64,000 nucleotides of DNA from Svornostia abyssi (GCA_024666565.1 CP088295.1:4464001-4528000); one strand, 5' to 3'; positions 1 through 10,922 are shown, counted from the stretch's first letter. Numbers and translations: made by a program. The notes: generated from the letters alone by a model not told the origin.

Positions 1-2423
<2,423 letters not shown>

Positions 2424-2531
2424 GGTGCTACGTGTCCTTCCTGCTGGGGCGGAGCCTCGAGCTCAAGGTGCGGAAGTGGTACGGACGGACGGGCTTCGGG
2501 GACGCGAACATCTCCGTTCTACCCCCTCTAT

Positions 2532-2628
2532 CGGCCGAAACGGCCGGAGGATGAGCAGTTCGGAGGCGGTCGCCGGGCATAGCTCATCCTACCAACCGCT
2601 TCTGCGTCCTCCGGCCGTTCGACGGCCG
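2532..2628. promoter_or_regulatory. Long inverted repeat upstream of clpC
   Basis: CGGCCGAAACGGCCGGAGG (2532-2550) is matched in inverse by CCTCCGGCCGTTCGACGGCCG (2608-2628), with about 57 bases between the arms. It lies between the clpC start and the end of the next gene, both on the minus strand. It could form a terminator for the secreted-protein gene upstream or be part of the clpC leader. No T-tract follows it. Confidence 0.4.
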
Positions 2629-2643
2629 CCTATGGCGTGTCGA

Positions 2644-3576
2644 TCACGTCGCGCTCGAACCGTACGCCAGGATCTCCAGCGTGAGCGGCTTCTTCAGCTT
2701 GCCGGTCTTCACGCGCACGAACCACTGCTTCTTCGTGCTGTCGTAGCCGTCCTTGGTCACCGTGGCGCCCAGGAACGGCAGGTGCACGCCGCCGCCCTTC
2801 GACGAGATCGGGTTCGCGACACCGTTGCCGAAGCCACCGCCGGTGACGTCGATCGCGTACGAGACACCGGTCGCGTCGCCGCTGAAGCCCTTGACCTTGA
2901 AGCCCGCCGGGATCTTCAGGTAGTAGGTCTTCTCGGTGTTCGACTTCAGCTTGAAGGTCGACTTGGCCTGCGTGGACGCCTGCGCGACCGGCTTCAGGCA
3001 CTTGTTGGACATGAAGCCCGACGTGAACGTGCTGTACGGCGCGACCTGGACGTAGCCGCCACCCGCGTTGTAGTACCCGGCGACCTGCTGGCCCGCGGCG
3101 ACGACGGCCAGCGGCATGGCGTACGTGCCGTCCTCGAGGCGCTGGCCGTAGAGCTGGCTCGCGCAGGTGACCTCGAACGGGACCGGAGCCGTGGCAGCCG
3201 CCGTGTTGGGCTGCAGGGTCCCGGCGGCCGGGCCGGCCTGGAGGGTGTGCCTGACGGTCGTGCCGTCGCTCATGGTGATCGTGAGCGTCGTCGCCCCGGT
3301 CTGGGACGGGGCGCCCTGGTTGCTCGACGAACAGGCCGGGCGATCGATGGGCGCCGGCGACCAGCAGATCTGGCGCGGCGAGGCCGCGTTCTGCGCGTCC
3401 CGCACCGACACCATGAGGATCTCGCCCACCTTGAAGTCAGTGGTCCGCCCGGATTCGTACTCGACGTGGACGTTGACCTGGAACCGACCGTCCTGGGCGT
3501 GCGCCGCGGGGACGGCGGCGCCGAGGAGTGCAAAGGCCGCGAACACGCCCGCGGCACGGCGGATGGAAGAGCTCAT
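2644..3576 (-). CDS. Secreted protein of unknown function
   Basis: 310 residues with a clear Sec signal peptide: MSSSIRRAAGVFAAFALLGA, ending at a VPAAHAQ-type cleavage site near residue 28. The mature part is rich in Gly, Thr and Ser with predicted beta character (FQVNVHVEYESGRTTDFKVGEILMV), consistent with an exported beta-sandwich protein. Cys residues are scattered (QICW, ACSSS, CASQLY, KCLKP) and could form disulfides. I do not recognise a family. It lies between clpC and lysS on the same strand, with gaps of 220 and 45 bases, so it is probably its own transcription unit. Confidence 0.75.
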   Translation of the reverse strand: MSSSIRRAAGVFAAFALLGAAVPAAHAQDGRFQVNVHVEYESGRTTDFKVGEILMVSVRDAQNAASPRQICWSPAPIDRPACSSSNQGAPSQTGATTLTITMSDGTTVRHTLQAGPAAGTLQPNTAAATAPVPFEVTCASQLYGQRLEDGTYAMPLAVVAAGQQVAGYYNAGGGYVQVAPYSTFTSGFMSNKCLKPVAQASTQAKSTFKLKSNTEKTYYLKIPAGFKVKGFSGDATGVSYAIDVTGGGFGNGVANPISSKGGGVHLPFLGATVTKDGYDSTKKQWFVRVKTGKLKKPLTLEILAYGSSAT

Positions 3577-3621
3577 GCGGCCACATCGGCAGGGCCGGCG
3601 CGGACCTGAAGGCTCGAAAAA

Positions 3622-5058
3622 TCAGTCGCGCAATGCGGGGAAAAGAATGACTTCGCGGATCGTGTCCCGGCCCGTGAGGATCATCGTGAGCCGGTCGATG
3701 CCGACGCCCACGCCACCGGTGGGCGGCATGCCGTGTTCGAGCGCCCGGACATAGCTCTCGTCGTACGGCTGGGCCTCCTCATCGCCCTCCCCCGCGTACC
3801 GCGCCTGCGCCTCGAACCGCGCGCGCTGATCGTCGGGGTCGTTGAGCTCGGTGAACGCGTTGGCGATCTCGATCCCGCAGATGTAGGCCTCGAACCGCTC
3901 GGTCAGGCCCTCGATCTCGCGGTGGCGCTTGGCGAACGGCGACAGCTCGACCGGGTAGTCGAGGAGGAAGGTGGGCTGCTGCAGCGTGGGCTCGACGAAC
4001 TCCCCGAGCAGGTCGTCGACCAGCTGGGGCCAGGTGCGGCCGTCCGTGGGAAGACGGTCGCCGATGGCGGCAGCCAGCGCATCGCGCTCGCGGTGCTCGA
4101 GCACGTCGATCCCGGTCTGCTCGAGGACGGCGTCGCGCAGGGTGATCCGCGCCCAGGGTTCGTAGACCTTCAGCTCACCCTGGTAGTCGACGGCCTCGGC
4201 GGCTGCCCGGATGACCTGCTCGACGCGCACCGTCTCGTCCAGGTAGTCGGCGTATGCCTCGTACCACTCGATCATCGTGAACTCGGGGTTGTGCCGCGGC
4301 GACAGCCCCTCGTTGCGGAAGTTCTTGCCCAGCTCGTAGACCCGCTCGAGGCCGCCGACGATGAGGCGCTTGAGGTACAGCTCGGTCGCGATGCGCAGGT
4401 ACATGTCCTGGTGCAGCGCGTTGAAGTGCGTCGTGAACGGCTTGGCCAGCGCGCCGCCGTACAACGAGACGAGCGTGGGCGTCTCGACCTCGACGAACCC
4501 GTCGTCGTCGAGCGTGCGCCGGATCGCGCTGATGATCTTGGCCCGGGCGATGAACACGTCGCGCGACTCGTCGTTGGCCATGAGGTCCAGCTCGCGCTGG
4601 CGGTAGCGCGTCTCGACGTCGGCCAGGCCGTGGTGCTTGTCCGGCGGCGGGCGCAGCGACTTCGCGAGGACGGCGAAGCCGTCGACCCGCAACGTCAGCT
4701 CGCCACGGCGGCTCATGAAGGCCGTCCCGTCGACGCCGATCAGGTCGCCGAGGTCGAGACCCAGCAGCCGCTGGTGGACCTCCTCGCCGAGGACGTCCAA
4801 GCGCGCCTGCAGCTGGATGCGTCCCGAGCGGTCCACGAGATCGATGAAGGCCATCTTGCCCTGGCCGCGCCGCGCGGCGATGCGCCCGGCGACGCGGTGG
4901 GAGACCTCGGTCTCCTCCCCGTCGGCCAAACCCTCGTGGGCGGCGCGCACGGACGCGATCGTCTCGACGCCCGGGTACGCGTGCGGGAACGGGTCGATCC
5001 CGTCCGCACGGAGGCGGTCGAGCTTCTCCCGCCGCTGTGCGAGGAGCTCGTCCTCCAC
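3622..5058 (-). CDS. lysS: Lysyl-tRNA synthetase, class II
   Basis: Charges tRNA-Lys with lysine in the cytoplasm. The 478 residues start with GTG at 5056-5058 and have an N-terminal OB-fold anticodon-binding region (about 50-135) and a class II catalytic core. Motif 2 is near 246-268 (FRNEGLSPRHNPEFTMIEWY). Motif 3 is near 447-475 (GVGVGIDRLTMIL, ending EVILFPALRD). Length is close to E. coli LysRS (about 505). The gene begins 9 bases after the greA stop, so the two are almost certainly cotranscribed, a common bacterial arrangement. Confidence 0.97.
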   Translation of the reverse strand: MEDELLAQRREKLDRLRADGIDPFPHAYPGVETIASVRAAHEGLADGEETEVSHRVAGRIAARRGQGKMAFIDLVDRSGRIQLQARLDVLGEEVHQRLLGLDLGDLIGVDGTAFMSRRGELTLRVDGFAVLAKSLRPPPDKHHGLADVETRYRQRELDLMANDESRDVFIARAKIISAIRRTLDDDGFVEVETPTLVSLYGGALAKPFTTHFNALHQDMYLRIATELYLKRLIVGGLERVYELGKNFRNEGLSPRHNPEFTMIEWYEAYADYLDETVRVEQVIRAAAEAVDYQGELKVYEPWARITLRDAVLEQTGIDVLEHRERDALAAAIGDRLPTDGRTWPQLVDDLLGEFVEPTLQQPTFLLDYPVELSPFAKRHREIEGLTERFEAYICGIEIANAFTELNDPDDQRARFEAQARYAGEGDEEAQPYDESYVRALEHGMPPTGGVGVGIDRLTMILTGRDTIREVILFPALRD

Positions 5059-5067
5059 GGGGAGGGC

Positions 5068-5550
5068 CTAGAGCCCGACGTCGATCTTCGTGATCTTCAT
5101 CTGCCGCGCCTTGCCGTTGGGCAGCGAGATGTCGACCACGTCGTTCTTCTTGTGCCCCAGCAGCGCGCGGCCCACCGGCGACTCGTTCGACAGCTTGCCC
5201 TCGGCCACGCTGGCCTCGGCGGAGCCGACGATCGTGAACTTCTGCGACTTGCCGCTCTGCTCATCCTTGACGTGGACGACCGAGCCGACCTGGACCTCGT
5301 CGGTGGAGACGTCGCCCGCCTCGATGACGGTGGCGGAGCGCAGCTTGTCCTCGACCTGGGCGATGCGCGATTCGAGCATGGCCTGCTCGTTCTTGGCGTC
5401 GTCGTACTCGGAGTTCTCCGAGATATCACCGAACTCGCGCGCCTCCTTGATGCGCTCGGCCACCTCACGGCGCTTCTCGGTCTGGAGGTACTCGAGCTCC
5501 TCCTTGAGCTTCTCGAGGCCTTCGCGAGTGAGGATGACGTCCTTCGGCAT
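5068..5550 (-). CDS. greA: Transcription elongation factor GreA
   Basis: Rescues backtracked RNA polymerase by stimulating transcript cleavage. 160 residues, the normal length. An N-terminal antiparallel coiled coil starts MPKDVILTREGLEKLKEEL and carries the acidic tip (EFGDISENSEYDDAKNEQ). A C-terminal FKBP-like domain contains VGSVVHVKDE and SPVGRALLGHKKNDVV. Start chosen at ATG 5548-5550, although the frame stays open further upstream, because the conserved N-terminus begins there. It heads a greA-lysS unit. Its Shine-Dalgarno sequence lies inside a hairpin (separate entry). Confidence 0.97.
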   Translation of the reverse strand: MPKDVILTREGLEKLKEELEYLQTEKRREVAERIKEAREFGDISENSEYDDAKNEQAMLESRIAQVEDKLRSATVIEAGDVSTDEVQVGSVVHVKDEQSGKSQKFTIVGSAEASVAEGKLSNESPVGRALLGHKKNDVVDISLPNGKARQMKITKIDVGL

Positions 5551-5559
5551 AAGCGCAAA

Positions 5560-5578
5560 TCCCCCGCAATGCCGGGGG
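5560..5578 (-). promoter_or_regulatory. GC hairpin that buries the greA ribosome binding site
   Basis: CCCCCG at 5561-5566 pairs with CGGGGG at 5573-5578 around a 6-base loop. On the minus strand the 3' arm (GGGGGA) is also the only plausible Shine-Dalgarno sequence for greA, 9-10 bases before its ATG. The hairpin could also serve as a weak terminator for the upstream dus gene. Only a short ATTT follows it. Confidence 0.5.
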
Positions 5579-5647
5579 GACAGTAGGAAAACGGGCCCAG
5601 CGAGCGCGAGAGTGTAGCAGCGGACTCGCCCCGCTCCGGACGGCCGA

Positions 5648-6649
5648 TCAGGCCATCGTGGCAGCCGGGCGCAGCGGCGCGAGCACCGCGCGCGCCTCCT
5701 CCACGGTGGCCGTGGCCTGCAGCGCCTCCTGCAGCGCCTTGCCCTCCCCCAGCCGGTCGACGTACCAGGGGTAGAACTTGCGCAGGTAGCGGCCCGCGCG
5801 ATCGGGCCCGAGGTGCTCGACGGCGCGGTCGAGCACCCAGTCGAGCTCGTCGAGGATCTCGTCGCGCGACGGCTCGCCTTCGTACTGCTCAAGGAGACGG
5901 GCGAAGAGCCACGGATTGCCCAGGCCGCCGCGCGCGAGCATGATCGCCTCGGCGCCGGTGAACTCGAAGGCGTCGACGATCCAGGCGGGCTCGTTCATGC
6001 CGCCGGACAGGATCACCGGGACGGGCAGCTCCTGCACGAGCGCCTTGGCCAGCTCCAGATCGGGCTCGCCCTTGTGGTGGACCTGCGCGCTGCGCGGGTG
6101 AAAGCAGATCGCCGCGACGCCGGCCTCGTCGACGAGCCTGCGCGCGAGCTCGAACCCGTCGGCCTCGCCCTTCTTCACGGCGCTGCGCAGCTTCACGGTG
6201 ACGGGCAGCCCGCTGCCCTCGTGCGCCGCGGCGGCGACGGCGACCGCGGTGTCGGGGTCCTTGATCAGCGCCGCGCCGGCGCCGGTCTTCATGACCTTCG
6301 GGACCGGACAGCCCATGTTGAGGTCGATGATGTCCGCGCCGGCGTCAGCCACGGTGCGCGCGGCGCTGCGCATCACGTCGGGGTCCTGACCGAACAGCTG
6401 GATGGACACCGGCCCGCGCGGGCCCGTCGTGCGCTCATCGGGATGGATGCGCAGCAGCTCGGTGCAGGTCTTCTCGTTGCCGTAGTGCACGGCGTGGCTG
6501 GAGACCATCTCGCTGACGGTGAGCCCCGCGCCGTAGCGCTGCGCCTGGAGCCGGACGAACCAGTTCCCGATGCCGGCCAGGGGCGCGAGGACCACCCGGT
6601 TGGGGATCGTCAGGTCGGCGAGCTGCCAGCTGTCGGTGAGACGGCGCAT
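5648..6649 (-). CDS. dusB: tRNA-dihydrouridine synthase (DusB type)
   Basis: FMN-dependent reduction of uridine to dihydrouridine in tRNA D-loops. About 333 residues. The TIM-barrel N-terminus is LTIPNRVVLAPLAGIGNWFVR. The catalytic-Cys region has DLNMGCPVPKVMKTGAGAAL. FMN/phosphate-binding segments include ICFHPRSAQVHH and ILSGGMN. A C-terminal helical domain is present (FARLLEQYEGEPSRDEIL). Start set at ATG 6647-6649 (MRRLTDSWQLADL); the frame is open 17 codons further upstream. The start lies two bases from a hairpin, so its ribosome binding site is unclear. Upstream is coaX, downstream greA, all on one strand. Confidence 0.93.
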   Translation of the reverse strand: MRRLTDSWQLADLTIPNRVVLAPLAGIGNWFVRLQAQRYGAGLTVSEMVSSHAVHYGNEKTCTELLRIHPDERTTGPRGPVSIQLFGQDPDVMRSAARTVADAGADIIDLNMGCPVPKVMKTGAGAALIKDPDTAVAVAAAAHEGSGLPVTVKLRSAVKKGEADGFELARRLVDEAGVAAICFHPRSAQVHHKGEPDLELAKALVQELPVPVILSGGMNEPAWIVDAFEFTGAEAIMLARGGLGNPWLFARLLEQYEGEPSRDEILDELDWVLDRAVEHLGPDRAGRYLRKFYPWYVDRLGEGKALQEALQATATVEEARAVLAPLRPAATMA

Positions 6650-6651
6650 GG

Positions 6652-6678
6652 GTGGGGTCGACCGGAGGCCGACCCCAC
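6652..6678 (-). terminator. Hairpin between coaX and dus
   Basis: GTGGGGTCG (6652-6660) and CGACCCCAC (6670-6678) form a perfect 9-bp stem with a 9-base loop, just upstream of the dus ATG and 40 bases after the coaX stop. No U-tract follows. It may act as a terminator or attenuator. Its position directly against the dus start codon is unusual. Confidence 0.5.
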
Positions 6679-6718
6679 AGACTAGAAGCGCGCGGCCCAC
6701 GACGCGATCATGACGACG

Positions 6719-7483
6719 TCACACGTTCCGCTCGTGAATGAGCCGCAGCCCGGTCAGGGTGAGGAGATCGTCGACCTCGTCGATCTGCGTCGTGTGCGGC
6801 ACGATCGCCCGCGCCAGGCCGCCGGTCGCGATCGTCGGCGTGTTCGGCCCCAGTTCGCCGCGCAGGCGGCCGACGATGCCGTCGACCGCCGAGGCGAAGC
6901 CGTAGATGATGCCGCTGCGGATCGCGTCGACCGTGGACTTGCCGATGAGCGACCGCGGCTCGGCGAGGTCGATCTTCGGCAGCTTGGCGCCGCGGGACGT
7001 CAGCGCGTCCATGGAGATCTCCACGCCCGGGGCGATGATCCCGCCGAGGTACTCGCCGGCCGCCGAGACCGCGTCGTACGTGATGGCCGTGCCGAAGTCG
7101 ACGACGATGCACGGGCCGCCGACCTTCGCGTGTGCGGCGACCGCGTTGACGAGCCGATCGGCGCCCAGTTCGCGCGGGTTGTCCAGCCGGATCGGCATGC
7201 CGGTCTTCACGCCCGGGCCGACGACGATCGTCTCGTGGCCGAGGTAGCGGTCGCCGACCTGCGCCCACTCGGGCGCGAGCTCGGGCACGGTGGAGGACAC
7301 GATGGACGCGTCGAGGTCGGCGAGACCGACGCCACGCAGCTCCAGCAGCGAGCGCAGCGCGGCACCGAGCTCGTCCGCGGTGCTGGTCCGCACCGACGCG
7401 AAGCGCCAGTGCTCGACCAGCCGTTCGCCGTCGAACGTGCCGAAGTGCGTCTGGGTGTTGCCGACATCGACGACGAGGAGCAC
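6719..7483 (-). CDS. coaX: Type III pantothenate kinase
   Basis: First step of coenzyme A synthesis from pantothenate. 254 residues, normal for CoaX. Ribonuclease H/actin-like ATPase motifs are visible: DVGNT at residues 6-10 (phosphate 1), GADRLVNAVAA (pantothenate site), DFGTAITYD (phosphate 2), and GGIIAPGVEISMDAL. Start is GTG at 7481-7483, which puts the invariant DVGNT at the usual distance from the N-terminus; the frame is open further upstream. It faces a divergent GST-like gene across about 60 bases. Confidence 0.95.
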   Translation of the reverse strand: MLLVVDVGNTQTHFGTFDGERLVEHWRFASVRTSTADELGAALRSLLELRGVGLADLDASIVSSTVPELAPEWAQVGDRYLGHETIVVGPGVKTGMPIRLDNPRELGADRLVNAVAAHAKVGGPCIVVDFGTAITYDAVSAAGEYLGGIIAPGVEISMDALTSRGAKLPKIDLAEPRSLIGKSTVDAIRSGIIYGFASAVDGIVGRLRGELGPNTPTIATGGLARAIVPHTTQIDEVDDLLTLTGLRLIHERNV

Positions 7484-7546
7484 GGCGGGAAGTATGAGAC
7501 CGCGGCAAGCGGCACGCGGCCACGCCCCGGGAATATGATGACCGTC

Positions 7547-8266
7547 ATGGCGCCTCGTCTCTTCATGATCCACGGCTCGCACCCCTGCGTGACCGTGGAA
7601 CTCGCCCTGCAGCGCAAGGGCATCGACCACCGCAGCGTGGAGCTGCTCCCCCCGTTCCACGCCCCCGTCGCTCGCCTCCTCTTCGGCGCGCGCACCGTTC
7701 CCGCGATCACGTTCGACGGCGGGGAGAAGGTCTCCGGCTCCCGCGCGATCCTGCGCAAGCTCGATGAGCTGCAGCCCGACCCGCCGCTGCTGCCGGCCGA
7801 CCCCGAGCAGCGCGCCCGGGTCCTCGCCGCCGAGCAGTGGGGCGACGAGACCTTCCAGCCGGTCGCGCGCACCGTCCTGTGGCCGGCGCTCGCCAAGCGC
7901 GCCGACGCGATCCCCAGCTACCAGCGCGGCTCGAAGCTCCCCGGCCTGCCCGCGCCGGTCATCAAGCTGCTCGCGCCCGGCATCACCGCGGCCGAGCAGA
8001 AGCTCAACAACACCGACTTCGCCACCGCCGAGCAGGCGCTGCGCGACCTCCCGGGCCAGCTCGATCACATCGACGAACTCCTTGCCGAGGGCGTCCTCGG
8101 CGGGGACGAGCCGAACGCCGCCGACCTGCAGATCGCCCCGACGGTGCGGCTGCTCATGACCCTCGGGGACGTGCGGCCGCTCATCGAGGGCCGCCCCTGC
8201 GCGGCGTGGGCGCGAACGGTCGCGCCGGAGCCTGCGGGGGCGGTGCCGCCCGGCGTCTACGGCTGA
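7547..8266 (+). CDS. Glutathione S-transferase-like protein
   Basis: 239 residues with a thioredoxin-like N-terminal domain (FMIHGSHPCVTVELALQRKGIDHRSVEL), the cis-proline segment RTVPAITFDGG, the substrate-binding SGSRAIL, and an all-helical C-terminal domain. The N-terminal Ser/Cys of SHPC may be the catalytic residue. The true thiol substrate is uncertain, since actinobacteria usually lack glutathione. In-frame ATGs at 7535 and 7538 are alternatives; 7547 is chosen as the start of the domain. Transcribed away from coaX and convergent with folK. Confidence 0.8.
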   Translation: MAPRLFMIHGSHPCVTVELALQRKGIDHRSVELLPPFHAPVARLLFGARTVPAITFDGGEKVSGSRAILRKLDELQPDPPLLPADPEQRARVLAAEQWGDETFQPVARTVLWPALAKRADAIPSYQRGSKLPGLPAPVIKLLAPGITAAEQKLNNTDFATAEQALRDLPGQLDHIDELLAEGVLGGDEPNAADLQIAPTVRLLMTLGDVRPLIEGRPCAAWARTVAPEPAGAVPPGVYG

Positions 8267-8273
8267 TCGCTTG

Positions 8274-8302
8274 GCAGGTGCCCGCCAGCGGCTCGCACCT
8301 GC
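8274..8302. terminator. Bidirectional terminator-like hairpin
   Basis: GCAGGTGC (8274-8281) and GCACCTGC (8295-8302) form a perfect 8-bp stem with a nested CCGC/GCGG stem in the loop. It fills the 39-base gap between the convergent GST-like and folK genes. Confidence 0.55.
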
Positions 8303-8305
8303 GGC

Positions 8306-8833
8306 TCAGTGGGTCGCGACAGCAAGCGGCGGGCCGGCGCGCCGCACGCCCTCGTCCAGGGGCAGTTCGGCGAGCGCGTCGGCCAGCCGGCGCCCGTCCG
8401 GGACCGTCAGGTCGAAGTCGAGCTCCAGCAGCGGGATGAGGACGAACCGCCGCGCGAGGACCTGCTCGTGCGGCAGCGACAGGCGCTCGTGCGCGAACGT
8501 CAGGTCCCCCAGCAACAGGACGTCGACGTCGATGGGGCGCGGGCCGTGGTGGACGTACCCCGGCTCGCCCGCAAGCACCCGCCCGCGCTCGCGCTCGACC
8601 GCCTTGCACGCGTCGAGCAGGCCGATCGGATCGAGCGCGGTCTCGATCCGCAGGCACGCGTTGAGAAACGACGGCTGGTCGAGCACCTCGCCGACGGGGT
8701 CGGTGTCGTAGGTCGACGAACTCGCCAGCACGCGCACGCCGTGACCGGCGAGCAGGTCGACGGCGGCCTGCAGCTGCTCCCGGCGGTCGCCGACGTTCGA
8801 GCCCAGCCCCAGGTAGCCGATGCGCCCGCTCAT
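8306..8833 (-). CDS. folK: 2-amino-4-hydroxy-6-hydroxymethyldihydropteridine pyrophosphokinase
   Basis: Transfers pyrophosphate from ATP to hydroxymethyl-dihydropterin, the step before dihydropteroate synthase. 175 residues with HPPK signatures: YLGLGSNVGDRREQL at the N-terminus, SSSTYDTDPVG, PSFLNACLRIET, and the diagnostic GPRPIDVDVLLLGD followed by LPHEQVLARRFVLIPLLEL. Last gene of the folP-folB-thioesterase-folK unit. Its ATG overlaps the preceding stop (ATGA at 8830-8833), indicating translational coupling. Confidence 0.95.
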   Translation of the reverse strand: MSGRIGYLGLGSNVGDRREQLQAAVDLLAGHGVRVLASSSTYDTDPVGEVLDQPSFLNACLRIETALDPIGLLDACKAVERERGRVLAGEPGYVHHGPRPIDVDVLLLGDLTFAHERLSLPHEQVLARRFVLIPLLELDFDLTVPDGRRLADALAELPLDEGVRRAGPPLAVATH

Positions 8834-9668
8834 CCGACCGTCGCCAGCAGCGCGAGCTGCCGCGACTGTGCGAGCAGCGTGCCGTCGGGGGACCAGATCC
8901 AGCCGTCCTCCTCGACGAACCCCTCCGCAGAGGTGCGCGTGACGAACCGGGCGAAGTGCAGCGAGTCATCTGTCGTGCCCGCGGGCGGCACGTGGCGGAA
9001 ATGGATCGTCAGCTCGACGGTCGGGGCGGCCACGAAGGTCGTCAGGCGCAGGAAGACGGGCGGCAGCCAGATGTCGGTGCCGATCGCGAGCAGCAGCGCG
9101 TCGAGCGGCCGCGGCTCCGGCAGCCGCGCCCATCCCCCAGCTCGGCGCGGTCCGCGCCGGTGAACGGATACGGGCCCGGGAGCGGGTGCAGGTCGAAGCG
9201 GTGCGCGATCGGCGGCATCTGCTCGAGCTTGGGCATCGCCTTCAGCTCCGCCACCGGCGGCGCGTCCGGCATCGGCTCGGCGAACTCCAGGACCGGCTCG
9301 CGGGCGCCGCCGAACGCCGCGATCGCGACGACCATCGTCTTGCCGCCCTGCTCGATCCGCGCGGTGAGGGTCGTCATCGACCGCCCCGCCCGCTCGGTCG
9401 CCACCGAGATGGTGCCCGCGCCGGGCTGCGGCGGGCGCATGTAGTGCAGCGTCATGGAGCGCGGCGGACGCGGTGTTGGGGGAGGGTGGTGGGAGTGCGA
9501 ATCGTCGAGCGCGAGCTGCATGGCGTTGAGCACCATCGCCGCGAGGTAGCCGCCGTTCGGCCCGGCGGGCGCGCTCCAGTCGGCGCTGAACTCCACGGCG
9601 TACTGGCCGGGCGCGCCGTGGATCGGCGCGGCGGCGATCGCGCGGTCGAACAGCGTGTCCGCGACCAT
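8830..9668 (-). CDS. TesB-like acyl-CoA thioesterase (one-base frameshift)
   Basis: Double-hotdog thioesterase of about 279 residues. The first part (MVADTLFDRAIAAAPIHGAPGQYAVEF, SADWSAPAGPNGGYLAA, SMTLHYMRPPQPG) reads to about 9137. The rest (DALLLAIGTDIWLPPVFL, TVELTIHFRH, DGWIWSPDGTLLAQSRQLA) is one frame over. The break is at a run of five C on the plus strand (9135-9139, CATCCCCCAGC); six C would restore ELGGWARLPEPRPLDALLLA. This is therefore a one-base deletion, probably a sequencing error. It sits inside the folate operon, 4 bases after folB and overlapping folK by 4 bases. It might hydrolyse a folate-pathway or acyl-CoA ester; that role is not shown by sequence. Confidence 0.8.
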
Positions 9669-9672
9669 CGCC

Positions 9673-10125
9673 CTACTCGTCGACCTCGCGCCAGACCTCC
9701 ACCGCGACCTCCTCCACCGGGAGGGGGATCGGCGGCTCGGGCTTCGCGCACTTCACCGACACGGCCTGCACCTCGAAGTCCGAGATGATCCGGTCCGCGA
9801 TCGCCGTGCTCAGGCGCTCGAGTGTCTTGTACGACCGCTGCTGCGCGACGAGCGCGGCAAGCTGGCAGACCTCGCCGTAGTCGACGGTGTCCTCGATGCG
9901 GTCCGTCACCGTCGCGTCGGTGCCGCCGAGCTCCATGCGGATGTCGAGCACGAGCCGCTGGCCGACCTCGCGCTCGGCCTCGGTCACCCCGTGGTGGGTG
10001 TAGATGGAGAGCCCGACGATCTCGACGGTGACGATGGTCTCGGGTCCGCTGTCCTCGAAGTCCTCGTCGCTGTCGTCGAGGTCGTCGTCCTCGAGGTCGT
10101 CATCGTCTCGGCCGGCGTCGTCCAT
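9673..10125 (-). CDS. folB: Dihydroneopterin aldolase with acidic N-terminal extension
   Basis: Converts dihydroneopterin to hydroxymethyl-dihydropterin and glycolaldehyde. 150 residues; the FolB core starts near residue 33 (TIVTVEIVGLSIYTHHGVTEAEREVGQ). It contains DTVDYGEVCQLAALV, the KTLERLSTAIADRI helix and VSVKCAKPEPPIP with the conserved lysine. The first 32 residues are almost all Asp/Glu (DDDDLEDDDLDDSDEDFED) and are not part of the family. No later start codon exists before the core, so the extension appears real. It overlaps the 3' end of folP by 142 bases in another frame. Confidence 0.9.
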   Translation of the reverse strand: MDDAGRDDDDLEDDDLDDSDEDFEDSGPETIVTVEIVGLSIYTHHGVTEAEREVGQRLVLDIRMELGGTDATVTDRIEDTVDYGEVCQLAALVAQQRSYKTLERLSTAIADRIISDFEVQAVSVKCAKPEPPIPLPVEEVAVEVWREVDE

Positions 10126-10922
10126 GTGCGCGCCAACGTAGCAGCCGCCACCGCGAGGGCATCCCGCACGGGCGCCACGTCGTGCACGCGGAAGATCGAG
10201 GCGCCGCGGGCCAGCGCCAGGACGTTCGTGGCGATCGTCCCCGGCAGGCGATCGTCGGTGTCCCGCCCAACGATCTTCCCCAGGAACGACTTGCGCGACG
10301 TGCCGACGAGCACCGGGAACCCGAGCGCGGCGAGCTCGTCCAGGCGGTCGAGCAACTCCAGGTTGTGATCGACGGTCTTGCCGAACCCGATGCCCGGGTC
10401 GAGCACGATGCGCTCGCGCGCGACGCCCGCCGCCAGCGCGACCTCGACCCGTGCGGTCAGGAACGCGCGCACGTCGTCGACGACGTCGTCGTAGTGCGGA
10501 TCGTCCTGCATCGTGCGCGGCTCGCCGCGCATGTGCACCAGGCACACCTCGCAGCCGCGGTCAGCGACCAGCGCGGCCATGTCGGGGTCGCGCAGGGCGG
10601 CCACGTCGTTGACGAGCGTCGCGCCCGCGTCGAGCGCCGCCTCGGCCACCACCGCCTTCATCGTGTCCACGGACACGCGCACACCGGCCTGCGTGAGCCC
10701 CTGGATGACCGGGACGACCCGGCGGCGCTCCTCGTCAGCGGACACCGCGGCGGCACCCGGCCGGGTCGACTCGCCGCCGACGTCCAGGATCGCGGCGCCG
10801 TCGGCCGCGAGGCGCAGGCCGTGCGCGATCGCCGCGGCCGGATCGAGCCACCGTCCGCCGTCGGAGAACGAATCCGGCGTCACGTTGACGATGCCCATGA
10901 CGATGGGGTCGGGCGCGGCCAC
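9984..10922 (-). CDS. folP: Dihydropteroate synthase
   Basis: Condenses dihydropterin pyrophosphate with p-aminobenzoate; the sulfonamide target. 312 residues with PIVMGIVNVTPDSFSDGG, the pterin-site GGESTRPGAAAVSADEE, SVDTMKAVVAEAAL, LVNDVAALRDPDM, DPGIGFGKTVDHNLELL, GTSRKSFLG and the terminal FRVHDVAPVRDAL. The family core ends near residue 270. The last 40 or so residues are a Thr/Ser/Arg-rich tail that arises only because the frame runs on through the start of folB. First gene of the folate unit. Confidence 0.95.
   Translation of the reverse strand: MAAPDPIVMGIVNVTPDSFSDGGRWLDPAAAIAHGLRLAADGAAILDVGGESTRPGAAAVSADEERRRVVPVIQGLTQAGVRVSVDTMKAVVAEAALDAGATLVNDVAALRDPDMAALVADRGCEVCLVHMRGEPRTMQDDPHYDDVVDDVRAFLTARVEVALAAGVARERIVLDPGIGFGKTVDHNLELLDRLDELAALGFPVLVGTSRKSFLGKIVGRDTDDRLPGTIATNVLALARGASIFRVHDVAPVRDALAVAAATLARTWTTPAETMTTSRTTTSTTATRTSRTADPRPSSPSRSSGSPSTPTTG

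Noticed and set aside
2440..2525. ClgR-type operator upstream of clpC
   Set aside because: A weak TTCGGGGACGCGAAC resembles a half-remembered consensus but does not match well enough to claim.
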